Assembly: GCF_963675165.1 (NCBI RefSeq) | Contig: NC_087381.1 | Location: 4,775,378 to 4,839,377, forward strand | Direction: 5' to 3' | Length of the DNA stretch: 64,000 nucleotides | Origin: Halichondria panicea | Lineage: Eukaryota; Porifera; Demospongiae; Suberitida; Halichondriidae | In this document: piece after piece, positions 36,901-47,960 of the stretch | Numbering within the stretch: position 1 is the stretch's first letter | Layout of the letters: each line of letters opens with the position of its first letter | Notes under the pieces: model-generated | The model's input: the letters and a program-made list of their open reading frames with translations, nothing else | Database searches by the model: none | What the model was told of the DNA's origin: nothing | Position numbers and translations under genes: made by a program

Positions 36901-37530
36901 GTAATTTCCATTTCATTTCTAGCCTGTTAATTTTATTGCACTTATTAATTTGGTCAGATATATATGGAGTGATTATAATTAAGAGCATGGTACTCAGTTT
37001 TTTAACCCTATGATGGCAAAGTAGCTAGACTTCCTACCTAGGGACCATTACCAGACTCCCACAATTTTCGTTATGTTCTCTTCATTGGAAGATTATTGCT
37101 GACATAACTTACAGCCAATGAAATACAGCCATATGACTGCATGTATTTTATGTCTTATTGCTTCTATTTACTCGTGATTCATCATCATTAAGTCTCACTA
37201 TAATTAGAATAATTATTATACTGCAAAAAGCGCAAGATTCCGGATTTTGCAGCCATCGAAGAGCTAGTTTAAGCAACAAGTCGTCTCCTATATACATGCA
37301 GATGCTCAGGAGCTTTCCAGGTCCAAGCGTTGTGCATTCAACGTCCCTTGCTGGAGTTGTAAGCTTCTTGGCTAAAGTGTATATCTAAACCATACCCATG
37401 CATGGTGGCCTATAGTCGTCTTGTTGGAGAGTATAGTCTCCTTCCCTGAAAAGAAGGCCTGCTACTGACTGCTTGTACATGCTTAAATAATAATTTTGCC
37501 GTAAACTATAACCAGTAACTCTACATCTCA

Positions 37531-37572
37531 TGCTTTTCCTAGCAGTAAAGCATGATCAGAAGTCAAACGTGT
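37531..37572 (+). pseudogene. Start of a ROC exon, truncated after about 14 codons
   Basis: TTTTCCTAGCAGTAAAGCAT followed by GATCAGAAGTCAAACGTG aligns with the first 42 bases of the intact ROC-COR exon (LAVKHDQKSNV against LAVKHEQDSTV). It is then replaced by a repeat fragment in the TGCCTCGG family. This fixes one breakpoint of the rearranged third copy. Confidence 0.7.
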
Positions 37573-37624
37573 AATAATTATGTATGACCTTATTTGAACT
37601 ATTGGTGACTTTGGCCTGCTTACC

Positions 37625-37815
37625 ATGCAATAATGAAAGCACTGCGGGTGCTGATGCCTCGGTGGAGGTGCCAAAGCTACATAACATAAAGCTACTATAC
37701 GTAATATCATGATGAACAGTTTTGCATGCAGGCAGGATCCAGCTTCACAGAGAAAACTCGAAGAGTGGGTAATGATCGACCATGATTGTTATAAAACGAT
37801 CGATGCAAAAAGTTT
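37625..37815 (-). repeat. TGCCTCGG-family arm fragment
   Basis: The minus strand carries the CCACCGAGGCATCAGCACCC and GATCGATCGTTTT-type landmarks of the family. It lies directly after the truncated ROC exon start. Confidence 0.7.
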
Positions 37816-39287
37816 AACAAACCTTCAAAGAACAAGACATGCACTCACAAAAAAACTATAGTACTAGGCACAGCTCATGATCATAATTATAGGCTGCATT
37901 ATTTCTTAACATTATGATACACACAATCACAAAGGATGCATGGAGAAATGATGATGTTTACAAACACAAAACATAATTTTTGTAAGTCTGACGACGTTAA
38001 GGTAGTGGTGTATTTCCATCACCAGGTCACTGTACTACACAGCTATTGCACGACCAATCGTAATGAATAACAGTATCCCTTCCCTCTGTCATTGGCATGC
38101 CAAACTTTTCCAAAGGGTCTTGGCAGATCCTCTATGTTCTGAGTACCCTGGGAAAGCAATTTACGGGTAAGTTTTAATTAGCATAATTATTTCCAAAACT
38201 ATACAGGTTAGCAAGGAAAAATTTTTCTCAAGGCACATCGGGATCATTAGACAATAATATTATGTAGACCTAAACAATAGTGATGTACAATGTATTGTTA
38301 ACCAGCAACTCCCCCGCAAACAAATGTACTTACAAATTCTTCTTTTCACACTTTTATGTAATTAATATTCAACAATAAACAGCATAATAATATTCTCAAC
38401 TTAGCTATGCCTAAGGCATATTTCAATGCTTCCTCTACACTGTGATCACTCTCAAGCAACCATGGCTACTTCCTAGCTCAAGATATCCCCCCACAAAGTT
38501 TCATACCTTCAAATTCCCAGCTAAATACATGTAAAATAGTGCTACATGGACCTCTGAAGATCAAAGAAATTAGGTAAATGATGTAAACCATACATTTACT
38601 ATGGATAATGTACATACATACTAGCTCTGCCAGTGCTTACTGCAGTTTTCTTCAGTTTCCTCTCCTCTGTCTTTCCAGCTGGCTCGCAATCAATCGCAAT
38701 CAATACTTGCGGAATGCAACACGCATGGTGTCAGAATTCTCTATAGGGCAATACATTGGTCACCTGAGATGTTTCCAATCCCTCCCCTCTACTATCTATG
38801 GTAATATTGTAAGAGTTGCGCCTATTAATTATCATGCAGCTATATGACATTATTCTGAAGTGGGTGCCAATCTATAAACTCCTGGTAGGAGGATGAACGA
38901 TACATGCTTGCGGTTGTGCAACCGGAAGTGCAACTTGCATGCTGTAATCTGCATAATTATAGTTGCAGCAAGACCCTCCTTTCTCAACAGAAGATCGGGC
39001 CATGCCCAACTACAAAAGGTATATTGACCTTAAAAGGACACATTATAAGTATATTGAAATACGCATACCAAATCATGTCGCCTGTATCCACAGATTAAGT
39101 TCACTCCTTCGTGCCAATGACAAATACTGACCATAATAATTATAATATAACTCCGGACTCAACAGCAATTGCTGACTCTTGGCCGAGTTATTTGGTTAGT
39201 TATTGCCATTATTGTAATCCTTCTGTATTCCTCTCATCAAGAACATCTGAGAATGAACTATGTTAATGCTATTATGTTACTATAGAG
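37816..39287. other. No gene recognised; solo end of a GGGATTGG-family element at 38755-38800
   Basis: The right terminus GTTTCCAATCCCTCCCCTCT then ACTATCTATG ends at 38800. A matching left end was not found. The open frames at 38608-38847 and 38904-39098 have no domain. Confidence 0.45.
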
Positions 39288-39720
39288 AACAAGACGTCTA
39301 GCAATACGTGCGATTGACCCTTTACACACAGCCTTGCGGGAATCCTTCATTCCAGACGTCCTTACTCTGCATGTACCTGGGGTCCTGGGCCGAACGGTCT
39401 ATGGCATAATAGAGGTACACTAATGAGCTTGTGTAGAATACCAAAACTAAGACTTTGTACTACAAAGTGCACTGTGAATTATGGTTAACTCTATAGATGA
39501 AATTAGAAGTTAATGATCAGTTGCGTAAAATAATACATTATAGCACAGGTTTTCCATTTGTAACACAAGGCTAATTTCTTCCATTTTAGACGGGCATCAC
39601 AAGTTGGTGAGATGGAGATTTGTGACATGCATTGATGGATTCTCACGTATGATTGTTATAGAACGTGCATTGCTCAATAGCAATAAGGCATATGAAAAAG
39701 GATTTGAAGCGTTGTTCAAG
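39288..39720 (+). pseudogene. Integrase-like (DDE) element fragment
   Basis: The segment 39588-39700 reads GHHKLVRWRFVTCIDGFSRM then IVIERALLNSN. This is the start of an rve-type integrase core found in many invertebrate mobile elements, where the family sequence is D-G-(N/H)-H-K-L-(I/V)-R-W-R-F-V. The upstream piece 39300-39420 (RAIDPLHTALRE) resembles the region before that core. No downstream catalytic D/E is present because the frame runs into unrelated sequence near 39710. Confidence 0.6.
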
Positions 39721-39744
39721 GAAACAGCAATTACCTTCCACTTC

Positions 39745-40100
39745 TGTAATAAACCCAGTCACTTCAGGCAGGACTGCAGAAAGTTTCTAGCATCACAGAA
39801 GATTAACGAACTGAGACAACTCGAGACCCCAATGGATGTCACACTTGGTGATGGACGGTGCCTAAAAGCAAAGCTGAAGGGACAGTGAAGATGGAGACAC
39901 TATACTGCCAGATAGAAGCATCAAGAAATGCAAGCTGGAGAATGTTCTGTTTATCCCGAAACCGTCATAAAAAATTATACAGTCTACTGAGCATATCCAA
40001 AACATCCGACTCAGCAAAACTGGATGTGAGGTTTTCAACAAATAAAAAAAACGGTCAATTCTTCGCTACCAAAGACCAATCTGCGGAAGAGAGCAATTGA
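39745..40100 (+). pseudogene. Ty1/copia-like gag-pol fragment
   Basis: A degenerate zinc knuckle (FCNKPSHFRQDCRKF) is followed by the copia pre-integrase region: DVTLGDGRCLKAK in one frame, then LLSISKTSDS and GQFFATKD in the next. The first Cys of the knuckle is lost and the frame changes near 39880. The fragment is joined directly to the integrase-like piece, giving a chimeric 94-codon open frame (39604-39888). Confidence 0.65.
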
Positions 40101-41113
40101 CTAGATATATGGCACAGACGATAATTTATAGTCAATTTGGAGAGGCAGCCTATGAACAATGACAAATACAATTATTGCAGGCCCGGATCTAGGGGGTGGG
40201 TTCAGAGGTTGCAACCCCCCAAAGACTCACAAAAACTACCTCAACCTATACACTTGTGTGCTTGTGGCTAATTATAAATCAGCAATGTGCATGGTTAACT
40301 TACAAGCTGTGAACTATATGAAGTATTTTATAGTATCTGTACAAGTCCAGGACACACTAAGTAGTAAATACACATTCATTCCACACATACCATTCACATG
40401 TAGCTATTATGTATACATGACAAGGCACCTAGCTGAATATAGTCATAGATAGTACTGTTCTATCCATGATATAGTATAGTTTGTGCACGTTTGGATGTCA
40501 ATTTCAATCATGGATAGAACAGGAAAGGGATTGGAAACGACCAGGCCGCCCTGTGTTAACGGGTGAAACACTCCGCGTTATGATTTCACGCTCGCGAATG
40601 TTTTTACCGTACTCAGGTTGTATTTCAACTGTTTCTAGCTCTCCTATCCACTAGCAATCACTCAGGGGCTGGGAGGTACTCTAGAGAAGTAAGTTTACAC
40701 CACTGACAAGCTCTAAGTCCGTTGTCTTTACTCTGTTTTTACTGAGTTTAGCTTGAATTACTCCACGTCAACTTTTCTCTTTCCCTGCTGTGAAGCCGAA
40801 ACAGCAGCATTGCTTGACTTGAATTGGTTAGACTATATTCCACAACAACATGGGGCTCAAAATCAAATTGAAACAGAATTCTTATTTAAACTACGTGCAC
40901 TCGCAATAAACAAAAATGTTCAATTCAGAGTCCTACTGCATAGCTTTACTCATAGATCACTGGGACTGCATGTAAAGAAAGTATACGTAGTAAATCAAGC
41001 ATGAATTCCAAGTAACTGATTATATAAGCATGGGCTGAACTAGCACACTGTACAATTATATACAAGCTTGCATGCATATTTGAAAACTGCAGTCACTGTG
41101 CGTATAGATACAC
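40101..41113. other. No gene recognised; hAT-like and GGGATTGG-family scraps
   Basis: CCCGGATCTAGGGGGTGGG (about 40183) is a G-rich hAT-like end. An inverted pair GTTCTATCCATGAT / ATCATGGATAGAAC brackets 40460-40520 and runs into AAAGGGATTGGAAACG. The open frame at 40753-41004 has no domain. Confidence 0.4.
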
Positions 41114-41455
41114 CTTTTCTTTCAAGTATTGACAGATCTTGATAGCAATCTCTTTCTTCTTAAGATCCAATAAGATCCTAATCAGTGCTCTAAAGGTTGC
41201 CTCGCTGGGTTTGTGACCCCTCCAGATAAACAAACAGTTTATCACTGCCACTTGATTGCTTCTACTTAAATAAGTCTCTCGCCTCACGTCAGCTTGTTCA
41301 TTTTCATTCAACTTCAGTGGGTTGAAGTAGAGCTCCACATCATCAAAGTGCATAGCTACTGGAGCAAGATCGTCTTGTTCAATCTCTCGATCCAACTGCT
41401 TGTCAGTGACTCCATGCTTGACCATCAACTCATGGAGGTTGGTGATTGCTGGACC
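41114..41455 (-). pseudogene. Death-domain exon of the broken third ankyrin-ROCO copy
   Basis: This minus-strand, 342-bp exon has an acceptor CTGTATAG and donor GTGTAT. It encodes GPAITNLHELMVKHGVT and a Death domain (LKLNENEQADVRRE, CLFIWRGHKPSEATFRAL, EIAIKICQYLKEK) close to the intact copy at 23834-24172. The exon itself is open. The neighbouring linker exon is one base short, and the ROC-COR exon is missing upstream. Confidence 0.8.
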
Positions 41456-41596
41456 CTATACAGATAAAATGTTGAGAAAGTCATTATACTAGCTAAACAA
41501 CCAATGATCTGGGGTAAACTCTATTATACAACTGTATACATTAAGATAGTCTGAATTCAGCGTGCATGGGGCCAAGGGGGGGGGGGGACAACGCAC

Positions 41597-41664
41597 CTTT
41601 TGATCATCACCACTGATACTAAACACAGAGAGATCAATATCATCGTGAACCACACCAGTAGGTC
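41597..41664 (-). pseudogene. Linker exon of the third copy, 1-bp deletion
   Basis: The counterpart of 23604-23672 is 68 bp instead of 69. After the conserved acceptor ACATACAG the sequence GACCTACTGG lacks one G relative to GACCTAGCTGG, so the frame shifts before the VHDDIDLSVFS residues. The donor GTGCGT is kept. Confidence 0.75.
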
Positions 41665-41690
41665 CTGTATGTACATGCATGAGGATATTA

Positions 41691-41930
41691 TTATGTTTCT
41701 GTGACAGCGATAATATCAATGTTTTCTCCTACGTGTAGTTTGTTTGCAACACTCCTAGCATTAAACAATATGCCTGACTTCGTGGAATGGAGTGAATAGT
41801 TGACGCTGTTTGAGGAGGAGTTGAGAGTTGTGGAGAGATGGTGGGTAGGTAATGTTGCATCCATTGATGTGCTCAGAGATAATGTGGTGGTAGCATCCCT
41901 ATATAAGGTAGTGCATCCGAGTAGCATTCA
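41691..41930 (-). pseudogene. LINE endonuclease N-terminal fragment
   Basis: The minus frame 41927-41691 ends with GILFNARSVANKLH and IDIIAVTET. This is the first conserved block of the apurinic-type endonuclease of CR1/Jockey-group LINEs (the catalytic Asn and TET). It stops exactly where the broken ROCO copy begins, so the LINE has lost everything 3' of its first block. That is unusual, because LINE copies normally lose the 5' end. Confidence 0.7.
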
Positions 41931-42359
41931 GTTCAGTGATTACAGCACCATGCAGGCTCGGTCAGACTTTGAAAGACTGTCATATTTTTTGTCATCCACA
42001 TGTCTAGACACTTGGTGTGATATCAGCAGCAGCAGTGTTCACACTCAGGTTGGTTTACTTGCATAGACAAAGTACACAGTGACACACACTGCAGTGCTGT
42101 GGCTCTGGGGCTGCATTTATTGGCCGGTACAGAACCCGCTAGCAAATTGGACCCCGCTGCGCCACTCCTATTACCACGCCCATTATTTAATTTCACTTCC
42201 GGTATTTCTCGTTTCTCTTTTAGTGGCCTAACACACGTCATATCTAAATGTGGGCTTGCCCAATAAACCTGTAAAGTCAAGCTGAGGGCAAGACAACAAG
42301 CAAATCATCACGCCTCTGTAGCTGAGTACATTAATTGGCTGCGTTTCTGACAGACTCAA

Positions 42360-42730
42360 TCTAGGATTCTTGAAAGGGGGATTCCAAGGTTCTGCGCGGT
42401 GTTATTTTACCTAAAAAAAGGTCGTCACTTCTTCGAAACAGTGAGCATGCGCATTAACACACCGAATTTTTCCCTAAAAAAGGTCCTCACTTTTCATAAG
42501 TAATCTGCATGCACTACGCTGGATAGTTTTTTAGCCTTCAGAGTCACTGAAACTGCACAGACAAAGCTTTGCAGGACTAACAAGGACTAAAGGTAAGTGA
42601 GAAGTGCATGTGAAAGCTAGTAAGAAAGGAACAACTTGCTAACTAGTTGCTTGAGCCTCCCACTCATTTCTTTCTCAAAGGGGGGTTCAATTGAACCCAA
42701 AGAACCCCCTCTGGAACCGCCACTGTGTTG
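42360..42730. repeat. hAT-like MITE fragment and possible 5' untranslated exon
   Basis: The right end GGAACCGCCACTG with CCCCCTCT is typical of hAT-type short elements. A left end near 42362 (GGATTCTTGAAAGGGGG) is only partly inverted. Inside, GGACTAAAG|GTAAGTGAG at 42592 is a strong splice donor and could end a noncoding first exon of the Rab gene. That is speculative. Confidence 0.4.
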
Positions 42731-44615
42731 ATGCATGCACTGTGTGAAGACACTCAAAGCTTGACTAGCTAGCTAGCCCATGTAGGCCACCATGCTATAA
42801 TTATATTCTTTAGGGTGGTTTCGTCTGTGTGTCTGGTTTTGCATGCAACTTTTCAGAGGGTTCAAAACAATATACGGTACTGTGTATAGTTAATTATGTA
42901 GGTGTCGCTATGTGATTATCATATTAATTAGTACAAGTGTATCGCAGTGTACTCTTATGGGGAAGGAATATGTACACAGTACAGGTATTGAAAGTAACAT
43001 CTTAAGGTCCTAGTGTGAGAACAGCATGCATTGTATATACATAATCGTAGCATTTAACGCCTTCTGTGTAGTGTCTGTGTGTACATAGAACACTTGTAGT
43101 GTGTGTGTGGGTGGTGTTTGTGTAAACTGTCTGGATCGTTAGATCCATGTCTAATTACGTGTTTGTGGGGGCGTGTCCTCTGAAAGGAATGAGGTGTCCC
43201 TAGTGTGTGTATAGTTAGGTATTAGGGTACCTTACATTCAGGTGGTCCTCTGGTGTGTGTGATTATATAGGGTATAGGGTAGCCTTTTGCTGAGGTGTCC
43301 CTAGTGTGTGTCCCTAGTGTTTATGTGGTGAGAATTACATTCAGTGTGTTCATAATTATGGTTAGGTATTAGGGTGGTAACCTTCGCTCTGGTGTCACTC
43401 TGGTGTGTGTGGTTAGATGTATTATTGTAACCTCAGGTGTCAGGTGTAGTGATTAGACCTGTAAAAGCGTCTATGTACTTGACCTTAAAGTCGATCTTCA
43501 TAGCATGTGTTTGGACCTGCGTTAGAAGGCAACCTCTTTGTTACAGCCACTGTTGATCTGTCCAAATCACTGTACTGATAAATGGATAAATATAACCTTC
43601 CTCTAGTTTCGAACTATAACTTGACCACAGCTGTAGTTTCCTTGTGTACTGTACAGTGCACTCTACCCTGCGACTATGGTACTATGGCGACTATGGTGAT
43701 CACGTCATAACTTCCTGTGCTATTATTGTCCGTGTCCTGTCAGCTGTACCCAACGTCTACGTACACAGTTAGTGTACATTATTATATCATACTGTATACT
43801 TTACTTCAAAGAAATACTTAATTTTGCTCATTTGCACACCCACTGATAAATGATACTCCTTAACAATTGCCCCCAAACACTAAGCACTGTTTATATAATT
43901 ATTACGATTTGTTCTGTACTAGTTGTAACCATAGACACATGCCTGTTATAGCTCACGCCCTCGGACAGAATTCACTGTATACTCCATGCAGTCATTGAGA
44001 TTAGGATGTGGCTAAGCGTGCCTTCTCTGTACTAGGGTCTCCTATGTGTGTCAAGCATATGAGCAGCATTGCCGGTACATGCACATCAGGTCGGTAGTGG
44101 TCAGTTGGTACATCATGTGTACTAACCACATCTTAGGCATAATTATAGTTGCTGCGTAAAAAAGGCAAATGTGTGTGTTGAATTGAGATGGAGGATTGAA
44201 AATAGCCAACAAATCTGGTACATTGTACACTGTATGTGTAGTTGCACAATAATCATTGGTCTCCCTCACACTGTAGGTGACAGTGGTCTTTGACAGTATT
44301 ATAACCTTATATCTGGTCTTTGATCTAGTATCATGTGTACGTGTGATACATGTAACATGTGCGGTAAACTAAGTGCTGTTACATGTACATGTATGTCATG
44401 TCATAATGTTTGGTACTTACCAATTTCTTCGTGCATTCCATCGTTACAGTATATACGGTTAGTTTAATTACACCCATCATTGACATGAATGCTACAAATT
44501 AATTAACTGTTTCTAAACTTACAGTGGATCCCTCTGAATATAAAGAACACTTTGGGAGCAGTCGTTTGTTCTTTATAGAAAGGCTGTCCCTTAATTACAT
44601 GGATACCTTAACAGT
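42731..44615. other. No gene recognised; GT-rich degenerate repeats at about 43040-43450
   Basis: Short imperfect units around TGTCCCTAGTGTGTGT recur from 43180 to 43430. The rest is AT-rich sequence without exon evidence. The whole stretch may be upstream region or 5' intron of the Rab gene. Confidence 0.4.
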
Positions 44616-45021
44616 GGCTGTATTATAGAGGGTGGTCTGCTAACATAGGTCCAATGCATGCTATGGAGAGACTGTGTGGGCCCATTAACATGGCTGTATT
44701 ATAGAGGGTGGCCTGCTAACATAGGTCCAATGCATGCTGTGGAGAGACTGTGTGGGCCCATTAACATGGCTGTATTATAGAGGGTGGCCTGCTAACATAG
44801 GTCCAATGCATGCTGTGGAGAGACTGTGTGGGCCGATTAACATGGCTGTATTATAGAGGGTGGTCTGCTAACATAGGTGCAATGCATGCTGTGGAGAGAC
44901 TGTGTGGGCCCATTAACATGGCTGTATTATAGAGGGTGGCCTGCTAACATAGGTCCAATGCATGCTGTGGAGAGACTGTGTGGGCCCATTAACATGGCTG
45001 TATTATAGAGGGTGGCCTGCT
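44616..45021. repeat. 76-bp minisatellite, 5.3 copies
   Basis: Units start GGCTGTATTATAGAGGGTGG at 44616, 44692, 44768, 44844, 44920 and 44996 (partial). They differ by only one to three bases. The unit is not a multiple of three and no coding frame persists. Confidence 0.97.
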
Positions 45022-45832
45022 TATAATTATGGTGACCACAATGGACAGGTTTCACTGTATGTACATGTAATACATAATATGCCACATTAAAATGTTCTTC
45101 ATTTACATGTAGTATTAATCTGTACATTGTAACGTTGCCGCTGTGTTTGCTATACAACCACTGTTTATGGTGCTGATAAATAAAGTGTTGTCACTCTGGC
45201 GCACTAGTTGTGGAAACTCCTTCACTCTGTCAATATCTGCACTTTCTGTTTAGCTCACTACATGTACTGTATATGAGTGGATGGGGGAGTACAGTGTACA
45301 ATGTACAGTGCTGATATGATGCTGGCTCCTACAATGTATCTAGTAATGGTGCTTTCCCCGGCCAATCTTAGCAACATTCGCATTGCAAATGTTTTTGTGG
45401 CCCACTGTATCTGTAGCAATGGTGTAATGTCATTCAGTGGTCATTTGAATATTCTGCACATGTGATAGAGCTACTTTCTGTGTAGTCATGATTACGAGGC
45501 AATTAACAAAAGTGGTGACTGCATTTTTGTTTAAAAGGTTGTTTGTGGTTTGCAACTCATGCAAAATTGGATGGCATGTGGTACGTGTTTAGACAAGTCA
45601 TGAGCACACCGAAATAAAGGTTTTGAGTGGAATCGTGTCACCACTAGGTACTACTACTTGTGTGCATATATTGTGTTGATACGTCTGTACCGTAAAAGTT
45701 TCTAGTAAGGCTACGTTACAAGTCAATGTATGGATATTTATACATGTATATGTACAAGTCATCTTTTTGTGTATCTATATACTGATTTTTGCTGATCTAT
45801 CTGCTCTCAATCTTTCTCTCTATTACAGCAAA
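45022..45832. other. Upstream region or 5' intron of the Rab gene
   Basis: No gene is recognised. The stretch ends in a pyrimidine-rich TCTTTCTCTCTATTACAG just before the Rab start codon, which indicates that an untranslated exon is spliced on upstream. A scrap of the GGCCGGG MITE lies near 45350. Confidence 0.5.
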
Positions 45833-45869
45833 ATGAGCAAAGAAGACGAATATGACTTTCTGTTTAAGG
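45833..45869 (+). CDS. Rab11-like GTPase, exon 1 (start codon)
   Basis: Four bases after an acceptor AG, ATG begins MSKEDEYDFLFK, matching the Rab11 N-terminus (xxDEYDYLFK). The exon ends with one extra base and donor GTAAGT, giving phase 1 into exon 2. The acceptor before the start means the first transcribed exon is untranslated. Confidence 0.85.
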
Positions 45870-46437
45870 GTAAGTACCTTCTACTATTACACAGATAATT
45901 ATGTGTTGTAGGCTAGCGTAGCTATATACATGTACATACCCTAGGGGTTTGTTTGGCTTTGTTCTGTCTTCCTAGTACAATACATAAAGGTATAGCGATT
46001 GTACATGCATTGTGTATTATGAGCCTCTTACCAACTTCCTCTGTTTCTTTACATGTGTAAGTGAGGTCACTTCCTTGGCAGTATTAGCATGCATTTATGT
46101 GGGCTTCTCTAACTCCAATGGTGCTGATAAATGGAGTGTTGAACTTGGGTCAAGTGTCTCGTGTGGAATCTGACCTATTAAAGGCGTTCAGTAATAATCA
46201 GCTCTGAGGCACGCCCTCTTTTTGTGTGTTGTCATGAATATCGGTTAAGCTAGCCCCACTTTACACAGAACACTCTGTAGTAGTGGAGCCTCTGAGGTGT
46301 GGACAATTTGTATCGAAGTGCTCTGATTTCAGGGGTTGATTTATATGCTATTGAGGTAGAACTGTCCTGATTGTAAGAGGTGTCCTTACTTCATGGAGTA
46401 CACATTTAGTGGTTCCACTGTGTATGTCTGTTGCCCC

Positions 46438-46847
46438 CAGAGCCTCCAAGTATACGGTTTTTTCCGTATTTATACGGATTTCTGTCTTTTAATACGGTTA
46501 TACGGAATTAAATGCAAAAATACGGATATACATAGAAGACTAGAAGTGACCTTTTGTCAGCTTACAGAATAAGTTAACTGGCCTTATAGTTGACAGTGAA
46601 GGATCTAGTAGCATCCCTACAGCTGTAGTAGCTCTATGCTCTATACTAGTAGTGAGTCTGATACTGAAAGACAGCTACAAATTTATCTTGTAAAGCTAAG
46701 TCTCGCTTTCCACGCCCCTTTATTGAAGGGGCGGGGCAATTACAAAGCCACTATCTCATTTCCATGTTTTGTACTGAAAATCATCATTAAATACGGAAAA
46801 ATGAGCTGATTAATACTGAAAAGAAACGTCTCTACTTGGAGGCTCTG
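46438..46847. repeat. MITE with CAGAGCCTCCAAGTA ends, in Rab intron 1
   Basis: The left end CAGAGCCTCCAAGTATACGG and right end CTACTTGGAGGCTCTG are inverted. The interior carries many TACGGA(A/T) motifs. Flanking TGCCCC on both sides may be a target duplication. A CA-rich tract follows directly and leads into the exon 2 acceptor. Confidence 0.65.
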
Positions 46848-46956
46848 TGCCCCCCTCCCTTACACACACTCCCCCTTCCCCACACACCCACACATGCACC
46901 CACACCCCCTTTACACACACACACTCTCCACCCACACACCCTTCACACACACACAG

Positions 46957-47118
46957 TTGTGTTAATCGGTGACTCTGGTGTGGGCAAGTCCAACCTCCTC
47001 TCTCGGTCCACTCCCAATGAATTCAATCTGGAGTCCAAGCCGACCATCGGTTTTGAGCTTACCACCAAGAGTATTCAAGTGGACACTAAGACCATCAAAG
47101 CTCAGATCTGGGACACAG
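46957..47118 (+). CDS. Rab11-like GTPase, exon 2 (P-loop and switch I)
   Basis: This 162-bp exon encodes [16 protein letters not shown] with the G1 loop, then [15 protein letters not shown] (G2/switch I) and IKAQIWDT (start of G3). The Rab11 pattern [19 protein letters not shown] is altered at several places: Ser-Thr-Pro for Phe-Thr-Arg before NEF, and Phe for Val in the TIG(V)EF motif. The upstream tract is rich in CA and C, acting as the polypyrimidine tract. The donor is GTACTG. Confidence 0.93.
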
Positions 47119-47320
47119 GTACTGTATTGTCAGTGTATTGTCATGTGTACATGTGCTTTGCAGCTCATTTGGAAGTTTGGGGGAAATAGTAAATTACTCG
47201 AACTGTGCCTACGTGTACATGTACCCATACACATGTATACTTGTATAGTTATAGCAAATGAGAGATTTACTAGTACATGTAGTAACTTTACTCTGTGTGT
47301 GTTGTTCCTCCTCCCTGCAG

Positions 47321-47354
47321 CTGGTCATGAGCGATACAGAGCACTCACTAGCAC
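47321..47354 (+). CDS. Rab11-like GTPase, exon 3 (switch II)
   Basis: This 34-bp exon completes the G3 motif as D-T-A-G-H-E and continues RYRALTS. The residue after Gly is His where Rab11 has the catalytic Gln (residue 69 here, 70 in human RAB11A). Phases 1 and 2 at its ends fit exons 2 and 4. The short size is normal for a split Rab gene. Confidence 0.9.
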
Positions 47355-47960
47355 GTAAGTCATAAATGCGTAACCATAGCAGCTCTTAAATGAGTATAAG
47401 TACCAGTACTCTCGTTTGTAAAATTCTGCTACTAGAAACAATGTTTAACACCAGATTTATCACTAGCAGGAAAGTCTGTTTTGCTACACATCTGTACTGT
47501 ACAATTTATATGTAAGTAACTTGTATGCTGCCTGCATTTGTGCTAACAACGCCATGCAATATTCACGAGTGTAGGTCTTCCCTGTATGATGTACACCTTT
47601 CAGCCCACTTTTCTGACTGTTTTGTTGTTTGAGTCAGTTTGTCAATTTGTAAGGAATGAAACTACTAGCTACACTGTAGAAGGGTAAAATGGTGCCATGA
47701 AGAGTGGTCCATTGTGTACATGCATGCGTATTTGATTAGTACATGTAGATTGAAGTGCTGGTACACTTGGGATGTGGTGGTTGGTACTAATCACCCCTGA
47801 CAAAAATAATAACCACCTCTTAGGCCTAGTTTGCTACATTAAGATGGAAATTTGTGTACATGTACATGTAAGTATTGCAAAACTGAGATTGAAGATTGAA
47901 AAATTATCCACCACTTCGAAAATGTTATGCTGTACTAGTAAGTAGTATACATGTACATTG
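47355..47960. other. Rab intron 3, first unique part
   Basis: No gene is recognised. The GATGGAAATTTGTG and GAAGATTGAAAA-type stretch near 47840-47910 resembles a similar run near 44180, so it may be part of another old repeat. Confidence 0.5.

Noticed and set aside
37697-38800. Element with GTAATAT duplications ending at 38800
   Set aside because: The direct repeat near 37697 is not followed by a matching CATAGATA end; the match looks accidental.
44616-45021. Regular repeats resembling a CRISPR array
   Set aside because: The units are 76-bp head-to-tail copies with no unique spacers, in a eukaryotic intron-rich context with no cas genes.
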